NCBI GenBank assembly: GCA_021323815.1
Contig: JAJPKG010000447.1
Location: 1-5,381, forward strand
Source of the DNA: Pseudomonadota bacterium
GTDB taxonomy: Bacteria; Chloroflexota; Ktedonobacteria; Ktedonobacterales; JACDGC01
Reading direction: 5' to 3'
Length of the DNA: 5,381 bases
The translations under genes and the position numbers were made by a program. Positions 1 through 5,088 of this stretch are shown one piece after another (the first letter of the stretch is position 1; each line of letters starts with the position of its first letter). The notes under the pieces were generated by a model, which was not told where the DNA came from, made no database searches, and saw nothing but the letters and a program-made list of their open reading frames with translations.

Positions 1-714
1 GAGAGTGATGCCGAGGTGCGGCTGTTGCGCAACATCCATCGCAGCGCGCAACGGCTCAGCGGGTTCGTGCAAGACGTGCTGGATCTCGCCCGGCTGGACG
101 CGCACCAGTTGGAGCTGCGCCTGGCCCCGTGTGATATGATCGCTCTGGCGCAAGGTGTGGCGCAACACATCGCGCCGCAGTGCGAGATGAAAGCGCAGCG
201 CCTGACGCTCGACATCCAACTGGAATCGTGCGTCGTTCACGGCGATGCGAAGCGCCTGGAACAGGTGTTGAGCAACCTGCTCACCAACGCCCATCAATAC
301 ACGCCGGAGGGCGGCGAGATCACCTTGATCATAGCCGCGCCGGAAGCGGCGCATGTCGAGGGACCCTGCGGGCCGGAGCCGCCCGGCGTTTCCGTCGCCA
401 TCGGCGTGCGCGACACCGGACCCGGCATTCCGCCGGAAGAGCGCATGCACATCTTCGAGCGCTTCCAGCGTGGCAGCGCCGGCAAACGCCGCAGCGCGGG
501 GGCTGGGCTGGGCCTGCACATCGCGCGTTCGGTGGTGGAACTGCATGGCGGGTGCCTGTGGGTGGAAGGCAACGCGGCGGGCGGCAGCACGTTCTGGTGT
601 CTTTTGCCGCTGGCAGGGCCGGAAGATGATGGAGCGGACACAGGAGCCGAACAGCCGGTCCCAACCGCAATCCGTTTGCGTGGTGACGAACCTAGAAACC
701 GAGAAAACCGATGA
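1..714 (+). CDS. Sensor histidine kinase, C-terminal part (5' end outside window)
   Basis: This is the cytoplasmic catalytic end of a membrane or soluble sensor kinase that phosphorylates the response regulator encoded next to it. The reading frame is open from base 1, so the true start, the sensor region and the phospho-accepting His (H-box) lie upstream of the window. Numbering from the GTG at 16, residues 1-30 look like the second helix of a HisKA dimerisation domain (RLSGFVQDVLDLARLD). The HATPase_c domain follows: N-box LEQVLSNLLTNAHQYTP with Asn91, G1 box DTGPGIPPEE (133-142), F-box IFERFQRG (146-153) and G2 box GAGLGLHIAR (162-171). A Pro/Gly/Glu-rich insertion sits between strands at about 108-124. 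The last 30 residues after LPLAGPEDD form an acidic, charged tail outside the ATPase fold. The stop codon overlaps the next start as ATGA (711-714), which implies translational coupling. The family call is secure; the stimulus cannot be known from this fragment. Confidence 0.95.
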   Translation, partial: ESDAEVRLLRNIHRSAQRLSGFVQDVLDLARLDAHQLELRLAPCDMIALAQGVAQHIAPQCEMKAQRLTLDIQLESCVVHGDAKRLEQVLSNLLTNAHQYTPEGGEITLIIAAPEAAHVEGPCGPEPPGVSVAIGVRDTGPGIPPEERMHIFERFQRGSAGKRRSAGAGLGLHIARSVVELHGGCLWVEGNAAGGSTFWCLLPLAGPEDDGADTGAEQPVPTAIRLRGDEPRNRENR

Positions 715-1397
715 AGTTACTGATTGCCGATGACGATCCCGATCTGCTGGAAGCGCTGACGCTGAGCCTGTCGCTGCAATTGAAGGATTGCGAGTTGCTG
801 ACGGCGCGCTCCGGCACCGAGGCGCTGCGCCTTTTCGCCGCGAAGGGCGCGGACGTGGTGCTGCTGGACCTGGTGCTGCCGGATATGGATGGCTATGAGG
901 TCTGCCGCCGGTTGCGCGAGCGTTCCGAAGTGCCGATCATGATGCTGAGCGCGCGGGATCAAGAACTGGACAAAGTGCGCGGCTTTGAGATGGGCGCGGA
1001 TGACTACATCACCAAGCCTTTCGGCCAGTTGGAATTGCTGGCGCGCATCAAAGCTGCCCTGCGCCGCCGCCAGTTGTCGCCGGAATCGGGCATGCCGTCG
1101 TTCGTCAATGGCTGGCTCACCATCAACTTCGTCACACATGAGGTGACGGTGCGCGGCCAGCCGGTGCGCCTCTCGCCCATCGAATATAACCTGTTGGCGC
1201 AGTTGGCGCGCAACGTGGGCCGCGTGATGACGCATAAAGCCCTGCTGGCAAGCGTGTGGGGCGAGGAATATCTCAACGAGGTCGATTACCTCAAGGTTCA
1301 CATCCGCCACGTGCGCGGCAAAATCGAAGAAGAGCCGAGCAACCCGCGCCTCATCCTCACCGAACGCGGGTTGGGCTATCGCATGGCGCGCTTGTAA
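711..1397 (+). CDS. Response regulator transcription factor, OmpR/PhoB family
   Basis: This 228-aa protein is the DNA-binding partner of the kinase just upstream; its start codon overlaps the kinase stop. The receiver domain spans residues 1-118. It has an acidic pocket at Asp7/Asp8 (LLIADDDPD), the phospho-acceptor Asp53 (VVLLDLVLPDMDG), switch Ser80 (MMLSAR) and the invariant Lys102 followed by cis-Pro103 (YITKPF). A short linker leads to a winged-helix Trans_reg_C domain at about 130-228. That domain carries LSPIEYNLLAQLARN, the recognition-helix region NEVDYLKVHIRHVRGKIE, and the closing wing ERGLGYRMA. Length and all catalytic residues are normal for the family, so it should be a functional phosphorylation-dependent transcription regulator. 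Its target genes are unknown; resemblance to KdpE or PhoB is at family level only. No clear intrinsic terminator with a U-run follows the stop. Confidence 0.97.
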   Translation: MKLLIADDDPDLLEALTLSLSLQLKDCELLTARSGTEALRLFAAKGADVVLLDLVLPDMDGYEVCRRLRERSEVPIMMLSARDQELDKVRGFEMGADDYITKPFGQLELLARIKAALRRRQLSPESGMPSFVNGWLTINFVTHEVTVRGQPVRLSPIEYNLLAQLARNVGRVMTHKALLASVWGEEYLNEVDYLKVHIRHVRGKIEEEPSNPRLILTERGLGYRMARL

Positions 1398-1479
1398 TGC
1401 CCTCGGCCCTGGTGACACCGATAATGCAGGCATCGATCCAGCGGGGACCATGTATCCTTACTGAGTTCTTTATTCCATT

Positions 1480-1511
1480 CACTGGAAGCCTGACAATATC
1501 GGCTTCCAGTG
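1480..1511. repeat. 11-bp perfect inverted repeat upstream of first lipoprotein gene
   Basis: The arms CACTGGAAGCC (1480-1490) and GGCTTCCAGTG (1501-1511) are exact reverse complements separated by a 10-base loop, TGACAATATC. The repeat lies in the 148-base gap between the response regulator and the lipoprotein gene, 34 bases before that gene's ATG. No T-run follows the right arm (the next bases are CCGCATCTTCC), so it is not a canonical intrinsic terminator. It could be a stable RNA hairpin, a factor-dependent or weak terminator of the two-component operon, or an operator for a dimeric regulator. The dyad is seen directly; its role is inferred. Confidence 0.7.
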
Positions 1512-1545
1512 CCGCATCTTCCTATCACTCTCAGGAGGTTCTGCC

Positions 1546-2010
1546 ATGCGCGCCATGATTTTCGCTTCTCTCCTGGCCCTGCTCTTGTTGCCAACATTGC
1601 TTACCGGCTGCGGGGATTCTGAACCTGATACGCTCATGGTAAGTCAATATCAGGTCGGACCAGGAAAAAATCCACATGTACCCTATGATCCGGTGTTTGA
1701 TGATTCCTACCAGGATACATCTGCCAAATATTTGATACAACAGTGGCAGTCAACCAATGCACAACTGATACAGCAACTTTACACTGATATTCAACATCTT
1801 CCTTCTTACCCTGGTGGTGTAGGGCCAAAGAATTGTAATGGTTATTGGTATCTCTTGACCTTCCGACACGGCAATTCGGGCCTCGCAACAGCACAATTGC
1901 CAGAGTGTCCAGCCAGCGGAATCGTCATCTTTCATCACCACTCACTGTTAGCAGACCAGCAATTTTACCAGCTCCTGTGGAAGGAGATGAATTTTCCTTT
2001 GGTGTGGTGA
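1546..2010 (+). CDS. Putative lipoprotein A, unknown function (tandem paralogue of the next gene)
   Basis: This is a 154-aa predicted secreted lipoprotein of no recognised function. The start is fixed by a perfect AGGAGG at 1533-1538, seven bases before the ATG. Residues 1-21 are a hydrophobic lipoprotein signal (SLLALLLLPTLLTG) ending in the lipobox LTGC, with Cys22 as the acylated residue, so the mature protein should be anchored on the outer face of the membrane. After a polar linker there is a C-terminal core from about residue 78: LYTDIQHLP, Cys97, WYLLTFRHG, Cys121 and a final FYQLLWKEMNFPLVW. The core and signal match the next gene closely. This copy carries about 25 extra residues in the linker, between Tyr35 and Leu78. 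Cys97 and Cys121 could form a disulfide. Sampled GC (about 40-43% in two 60-base lines) is well below the flanking genes, suggesting separate ancestry or relaxed codon selection. Confidence 0.86.
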   Translation: MRAMIFASLLALLLLPTLLTGCGDSEPDTLMVSQYQVGPGKNPHVPYDPVFDDSYQDTSAKYLIQQWQSTNAQLIQQLYTDIQHLPSYPGGVGPKNCNGYWYLLTFRHGNSGLATAQLPECPASGIVIFHHHSLLADQQFYQLLWKEMNFPLVW

Positions 2011-2093
2011 GAAACTGAGCCATCCTTTCAACTGCTGGAAGCAGATGAGCAGATGAGCTTCGGGCGTTCCACCTCGTACCGAACTCTGATTTT

Positions 2094-2099
2094 AGGAGG
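2094..2099 (+). promoter_or_regulatory. Ribosome binding site deciding the start of lipoprotein B
   Basis: A perfect AGGAGG lies seven bases upstream of the ATG at 2107, the same sequence and spacing as before lipoprotein A. It favours 2107 over an in-frame ATG at 2053. Starting at 2107 also places the lipoprotein signal at the very N-terminus and the lipobox Cys at residue 22, as in the paralogue. Confidence 0.88.
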
Positions 2100-2106
2100 T
2101 CCTATC

Positions 2107-2499
2107 ATGCTTCGCGCTCTTACCATCAGCCTACTTGCGCTTATCCTCTTGCCAACGTTTTTGATCGGTTGTGGCCAGTCAGGTCCTGATAATCTTATTG
2201 TTGTTCAGTATGGACTTCAACCTGAACAATGGCACATTACCAACACTGATTCGGTCGAGCGACTTTATCAGGATGTGTTGCATTTACCCCCGGCACCTCT
2301 TACGGGTGGTCCTAACCATTGTTATCAGCCCTGGTACATCCTAACTTTTCGTCAGGGAACTTCAACTACTTTGGTGGTAACTTTCACTCATTGTGGACCT
2401 CGGCTAGTGACAGTGGGCAATACCGGTCCTGCGCGTGAACTAGATGCCGGATTTTATCATATTATTAGACAAGAGATGGGTATTCCCTTTGCATGGTAG
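2107..2499 (+). CDS. Putative lipoprotein B, unknown function (paralogue of lipoprotein A)
   Basis: This 130-aa predicted lipoprotein is the second copy of a tandem pair, 96 bases after lipoprotein A and probably co-transcribed with it. The signal (SLLALILLPTFLIG) ends in lipobox LIGC with Cys22, at the same position as in the paralogue. By eye, 21 of the first 35 residues are identical, including a run just after the lipid Cys of the form GCGxSxPDxLxVxQY. The C-terminal core repeats the paralogue's pattern: LYQDVLHLP, Cys72, WYILTFRQG, Cys96 and FYHIIRQEMGIPFAW. Both cysteine pairs are 24 residues apart and both proteins end in Trp. It lacks the roughly 25-residue linker insertion of copy A. 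Sampled GC is about 47% in one 60-base line. No catalytic motif is visible; a binding or structural role at the cell surface is possible but unproven. Confidence 0.86.
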   Translation: MLRALTISLLALILLPTFLIGCGQSGPDNLIVVQYGLQPEQWHITNTDSVERLYQDVLHLPPAPLTGGPNHCYQPWYILTFRQGTSTTLVVTFTHCGPRLVTVGNTGPARELDAGFYHIIRQEMGIPFAW

Positions 2500-2531
2500 G
2501 AAAATTCATCATCGGCCAGAGATGTGAGATG

Positions 2532-2572
2532 TAGCCCTAACAGGCAAACCAGTTGACGAAACGCCTGGGCTA
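2532..2572. repeat. Interrupted dyad enclosing the -35 box of the methyltransferase promoter
   Basis: TAGCCC (2532-2537) pairs with GGGCTA (2567-2572), and AGGC (2542-2545) pairs with GCCT (2563-2566), leaving a TAAC bulge on the left side only. The 17-base centre contains TTGACG (2553-2558). As RNA read from lipoprotein B it would be a bulged stem followed after a few bases by ACTTTT, a weak terminator shape. As DNA it is a symmetrical site around the -35 box. The pairing is visible; the role is inferred. Confidence 0.45.
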
Positions 2573-2581
2573 TGCTACTTT
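2553..2581 (+). promoter_or_regulatory. Predicted sigma70-type promoter of the methyltransferase gene
   Basis: TTGACG (2553-2558, five of six match to TTGACA) is followed after exactly 17 bases by TACTTT (2576-2581, three of six match to TATAAT). A TGC immediately before it gives an extended -10. Transcription would begin near 2588, giving a leader of roughly 80 bases. This is the best promoter-like sequence I found in the window, but the -10 core is weak. Confidence 0.45.
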
Positions 2582-2582
2582 T

Positions 2583-2613
2583 GGATGCGACACACACCAT
2601 CCACACGGATGCG
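2583..2613 (+). promoter_or_regulatory. Direct repeat and competing hairpins in the methyltransferase leader
   Basis: GGATGCG occurs twice, at 2583-2589 and 2607-2613, 24 bases apart start to start. CATCC at 2598-2602 lies between them and can pair with the first GGATG (10-base loop) or the second (loop ACAC), but not both. Further downstream the leader holds the palindrome GCGCCGGCGC (2624-2633) and the hairpin GGCGC-TT-GCGCC (2629-2640). It matches no riboswitch I recognise. The stems are only 5 bp long, so regulation by structure is speculative. Confidence 0.3.
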
Positions 2614-2670
2614 GCATATTTTCGCGCCGGCGCTTGCGCCATGCGCGCGGCATAGCTTGGGAGTTGACCA

Positions 2671-3708
2671 ATGGCGAACGATAGCCCGCAAGGCAACCGG
2701 GGCGTTTCCCCAGACATCATCTATCGCCTTGCCTACTTTTACGATACCAAGACCTTCCTCACGTCCGTCTCGCTGGGCATCTACACCGCGCTTTCCGCGC
2801 ATCCGCTGTCGGCGCAAGATCTGTCGAAGCGCCTGAGCCTGCACCCAGAGGCGTGCGAGGTGCTGCTGAACGCGCTGGTGGCGCTGGAGCTGTTGCACAC
2901 GCAGATCGACGCGCACACCGGCGAGCTGGTCTTTGCCAACACCCCCGTCGCCGACACCTATCTGGTGGAAGGCCGCCCCGAATATATGGGCGATTGGCTG
3001 CGGGTGGACGACCAATCGTGGGATATCTGGGGCGACCTGGAACATGTCATTCGCGGCTATGGCCGTCGCAAGCAGTCGATCTACGCGCCCACCTCGGCAG
3101 AAGTGGTCAAGCTGGCGCAGATGTATGACCTGGAAGCGCAGGCGATGGCCCCGAAGGTGATTGACGAACTCGACATCACCGACGAAAGCACCAAGCGCGT
3201 GCTGGATATCGGCGGTGGCGGCGGGCGCTATGCGGCGGAATGCTGCAAGCGCGGCCAGCACATCAACGCCGTCGTCTTTGACCGCCCGCCGGTGCGCGCT
3301 GTCTTTGACGAAGTGGTGCGCCAGACCGGCCTGGGCGGTCGCATGTCATATATCTCCGGCGATTTCCACCACGACGTGTTGCCGCGCAATTTCAGTCTGG
3401 CGCTGGTCTTTGATGTGCTGCACCTGCAAGGCCCCACCAAGAACCGCGACCTGCTGTGGCGCGTGCGTGGCTCGCTGGAACCGGGCGGTCGCGTGGCCAT
3501 CAAAGAAGTGTTGCTCAACGACAACCACACCAGCCCGCGCCGCGCCGCGCTCTTTTCGGTGAACATGATGGCGCACTTCCCCGACGCGCGCTGCTATTCC
3601 GCCAAAGAGATCGCGTCGTGGCTGGCGGAAGCCGGTTTCAACGAGATCCGCGTCCACGACACGTTGCCGGGGCTGATGACAGCGCGCGTGCCGGTCGTGG
3701 GGGAATGA
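2671..3708 (+). CDS. SAM-dependent methyltransferase, O-methyltransferase (Methyltransf_2) type
   Basis: This 345-aa protein probably transfers a methyl group from S-adenosylmethionine to a small molecule; the substrate is not determinable. The ATG at 2671 follows GGGAG (2659-2663) with a seven-base spacer. Residues 1-100 form a helical winged-helix dimerisation region typical of plant-type and bacterial O-methyltransferases (LGIYTALSAHPLSAQDLSKRL, then EVLLNALVALELL). The Rossmann domain follows. Motif I VLDIGGGGGR (177-186) binds SAM, the acidic FDRPP (203-207) should hold the ribose, and GDF is at 230-232. DVLHLQGPTKN contains His251 where the family's catalytic His lies, but the usual Asp-Trp after it is Leu-Gln. 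LEPGGRVAIKEVLL (269-282) is the conserved post-core strand. The end SVNMMAHFPDARCYSAKEIASWLAEAGF has the family's usual shape. Length is normal. The gene has its own predicted promoter and terminator, so it is likely monocistronic. Relatives include BchU-, CrtF- and ASMT-like enzymes; which is closest is unclear. Confidence 0.92.
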   Translation: MANDSPQGNRGVSPDIIYRLAYFYDTKTFLTSVSLGIYTALSAHPLSAQDLSKRLSLHPEACEVLLNALVALELLHTQIDAHTGELVFANTPVADTYLVEGRPEYMGDWLRVDDQSWDIWGDLEHVIRGYGRRKQSIYAPTSAEVVKLAQMYDLEAQAMAPKVIDELDITDESTKRVLDIGGGGGRYAAECCKRGQHINAVVFDRPPVRAVFDEVVRQTGLGGRMSYISGDFHHDVLPRNFSLALVFDVLHLQGPTKNRDLLWRVRGSLEPGGRVAIKEVLLNDNHTSPRRAALFSVNMMAHFPDARCYSAKEIASWLAEAGFNEIRVHDTLPGLMTARVPVVGE

Positions 3709-3734
3709 GCGGGCTATCAGCAATATCAATAAAG

Positions 3735-3762
3735 GGCGGCGAGTTATCTCGCCGCCTCTTTT
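3735..3762 (+). terminator. Rho-independent terminator of the methyltransferase gene
   Basis: GGCGGCGAG (3735-3743) and CTCGCCGCC (3748-3756) form a perfect 9-bp, GC-rich stem with the four-base loop TTAT. TCTTTT follows immediately. The stem starts 27 bases past the methyltransferase stop codon, as expected for an intrinsic terminator. Between its end and the next gene (3763-3903) I see no confident promoter or RNA. Confidence 0.9.
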
Positions 3763-3888
3763 CATGCCAGCATCATTCACCTGCTTGACGCGAAAGGTCG
3801 GTTGGTGCCTGTGTTGCAATGCATCAGGTGGCAGGGGAGCAGAACCGGCGATTGTCATACACTATGTGCGATGAAGATTCATTGGAGC

Positions 3889-3893
3889 AGGAG
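3889..3893 (+). promoter_or_regulatory. Ribosome binding site favouring the 3904 start of the DUF402 gene
   Basis: AGGAG lies ten bases before the ATG at 3904. The alternative in-frame ATG at 3871 and GTG at 3802 have no recognisable Shine-Dalgarno sequence. The spacing is slightly long, so the choice is probable but not certain. Confidence 0.5.
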
Positions 3894-3903
3894 TGCACAG
3901 CGG

Positions 3904-4371
3904 ATGCAGATCGTCAAACGGGACGCGGCGGGCGTGGTGCAGGTGGTCTATGCCGGCGAACTGGCGGAACGGCGCGGGGATCGCGCGGTCATTCACGCGC
4001 GGTGGGCGCACGGGGCGCGTGATCTCGGCTATGTCATCTTTGCACCGGGTGATCGCTTCACCGAATATTTCTATGCCGATCAGTGGTTCAACATCATGCG
4101 CGTGGGGGGAGCGGATGGCGCGCTCAAAGGATGGTATTGCAACATCACGCGCCCGGCGACAATCACCGATGAGGCGATCATCTATGACGATCTGTTGCTG
4201 GATGTGTGGGTGAGCGCGGATGGGGTGTGCCTGGTGCTGGATGAAGATGAATTCACAGCGGCAGATCTCGATGACGCCTTGCGCCAGGGAGCAAGGCGCG
4301 GCCTGGCCGAGGTGCTGCGCTGGGCGCAAGCGCGCCTCGGCCCTTTCGCAGAACTATCACACGGCGGGTAA
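3904..4371 (+). CDS. DUF402 (FomD-like) domain protein, putative nucleotide phosphatase
   Basis: This 155-aa protein belongs to the DUF402 family, whose studied members (FomD, Ntdp) are metal-dependent nucleotide or nucleotidyl-ester hydrolases. The function of this member is inferred from that. From the ATG at 3904, a short N-terminal strand region (MQIVKRDAAGVVQVVYAGEL) precedes the core. LGYVIFAPGDRFTEYFYADQWFNI (41-64) is followed by the family signature GWYCNITRP (76-84), then YDDLLLDVWVSADG (94-107) and VLDEDEF (111-117). The clustered Asp/Glu residues in the last two are the likely metal and phosphate site. A C-terminal helix (about 121-145) closes the fold. Starting at 3871 would add MKIHWSRSAQR, and at 3802 a further 23 residues with no resemblance to the family. 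The gene stands alone on the plus strand after a terminator, and its 3' end overlaps the convergent PhoU-like gene by 15 bp. Confidence 0.88.
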   Translation: MQIVKRDAAGVVQVVYAGELAERRGDRAVIHARWAHGARDLGYVIFAPGDRFTEYFYADQWFNIMRVGGADGALKGWYCNITRPATITDEAIIYDDLLLDVWVSADGVCLVLDEDEFTAADLDDALRQGARRGLAEVLRWAQARLGPFAELSHGG

Positions 4372-5067
4372 CATGGTCGTCTGAATAGTATCCCCCGGCG
4401 CGGGGGGCATGCCCTGCGAGATGGCCTCGATGTGCTGGCAGATGCGCGTGACGTGGTTGCCCAGCGTCTCGATCTCCGCGACGATGAGCGAGAGGCGGCC
4501 CAGATCCAACGTCAGGTGCGGATCTGCCATGATGGCGGCACGTGTCGCGGCTTGCATCTGCAAATAGGCCTGGTCCAGCACGCTATCCTGGGCAATGACT
4601 TTCGCCGCCATCACCGCCTGGCGCGTGTTCAGCGCAATGATGCAGCCGCGCAGTTGAATATGGGCGGATTGAATGAGCCTATAAAATGCCTGCTGGCCCT
4701 CGGGGCCGAGTTGCGCGAAGAAATCTTCCACCGTGTCTTCAAAGGCGCGGCTCTTCTCGGCGATGCGCCCGATGATCCCCAGCATCACGCCGAATTCATC
4801 TGCCGCCTGTTGCAGCGTCACCACCTGGCGCAGTCGCTCGTTCGTGGGTGAATAGCGCGAGATCAGTTGGATGGCCTCGCCCACCAGCGTCACCGGCGCG
4901 ACATCGGGCGCGGAAGAAAAGAGGCTCACAATGCTGCTCCATTCCCGCGAAAACAGCAACGAGACCGCGTTTTTGAACATTTCCTCGACATACGTTCCCA
5001 GATCGATGACGCGGTCGGCCAGGTGGCGAATCGCGCCGTCCATCTGCTCGAGTTCTGGATCGTACAT
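4357..5067 (-). CDS. PhoU-domain protein, divergent
   Basis: This 236-aa, largely helical protein resembles PhoU, the peripheral regulator linking Pst phosphate uptake to two-component signalling. The N-terminus MYDPELEQMDGAIRHLADRVIDLGTYVEEMFKNAVSLLF has the family pattern of a helical first repeat with Leu and acidic residues. The second repeat (about 126-216) is better kept, with QLRGCIIALNTRQAVMAAKVIAQDSVLDQAY and a final helix LSLIVAEIETLGNHVTRICQHIEAIS. Where typical PhoU has the ExxGDxxxNI metal-binding signature, this protein reads ETLGNHVTRI (200-209): Asp is replaced by Asn. The equivalent motif in the first repeat is also lost, so metal-cluster binding looks impaired. The ATG at 5067 is chosen because the protein then begins like PhoU; a TTG at 5088 would add seven residues and overlaps the ribosome binding site. 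It lies 21 nt after thiL and has no Pst genes beside it in view. Confidence 0.82.
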   Translation of the reverse strand: MYDPELEQMDGAIRHLADRVIDLGTYVEEMFKNAVSLLFSREWSSIVSLFSSAPDVAPVTLVGEAIQLISRYSPTNERLRQVVTLQQAADEFGVMLGIIGRIAEKSRAFEDTVEDFFAQLGPEGQQAFYRLIQSAHIQLRGCIIALNTRQAVMAAKVIAQDSVLDQAYLQMQAATRAAIMADPHLTLDLGRLSLIVAEIETLGNHVTRICQHIEAISQGMPPAPGDTIQTTMLPAV

Positions 5068-5076
5068 GACGATAAT

Positions 5077-5083
5077 TTCTCCC
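5077..5083 (-). promoter_or_regulatory. Ribosome binding site of the PhoU-like gene
   Basis: Read on the minus strand, GGGAGAA (5083 down to 5077) precedes the ATG at 5067 by nine bases. It falls within the 21-base gap after the thiL stop, supporting the 5067 start over the TTG at 5088, which would place this site inside the coding sequence. Confidence 0.6.
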
Positions 5084-5088
5084 AACAA

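Noticed and set aside
717..1451. Long open frame (244 codons) on the minus strand opposite the response regulator
   Set aside because: It is the antisense shadow of a GC-rich coding region. The translation is rich in His, Arg, Gln and Ala with no domain, and the plus-strand regulator has all its catalytic residues.
2038..2057. Short tandem repeat AGATGAGC x2 and the small hairpin CTGCT-GGA-AGCAG between the lipoproteins
   Set aside because: Only two copies of an 8-base unit and a 5-bp stem; expected by chance in a gap of this size and not obviously linked to expression.
2053..2106. Upstream in-frame start for lipoprotein B (18 extra residues)
   Set aside because: It would place polar residues before the lipoprotein signal and bury the AGGAGG inside the coding region. 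The 2107 start matches the paralogue exactly.
2575..3261. Open frame of 228 codons on the minus strand across the methyltransferase start
   Set aside because: It lies antisense to a gene with clear motifs, and its composition is typical of a shadow frame. It would also run through the predicted promoter and leader.
3346..3858. Minus-strand open frame spanning the methyltransferase 3' end and the terminator
   Set aside because: It reads through the strong terminator hairpin, has no recognisable domain, and overlaps a well-supported gene on the opposite strand.
3785..3863. Possible promoter for the DUF402 gene (TTGACG at 3785, or TTGTCA at 3852)
   Set aside because: TTGACG has no acceptable -10 at 16-18 bases. 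TTGTCA (3852-3857) would need a -10 near 3875-3880, where the bases are AGATTC. The evidence is too weak to list as a feature.
3862..4329. Minus-strand open frame of 155 codons opposite the DUF402 gene
   Set aside because: Shadow frame. The plus-strand product carries the DUF402 signature GWYCNITRP and VLDEDEF.
4432..4851. Plus-strand open frame of 139 codons inside the PhoU-like gene
   Set aside because: Antisense to the PhoU-domain gene, with no ribosome binding site that stands out and no recognisable domain.
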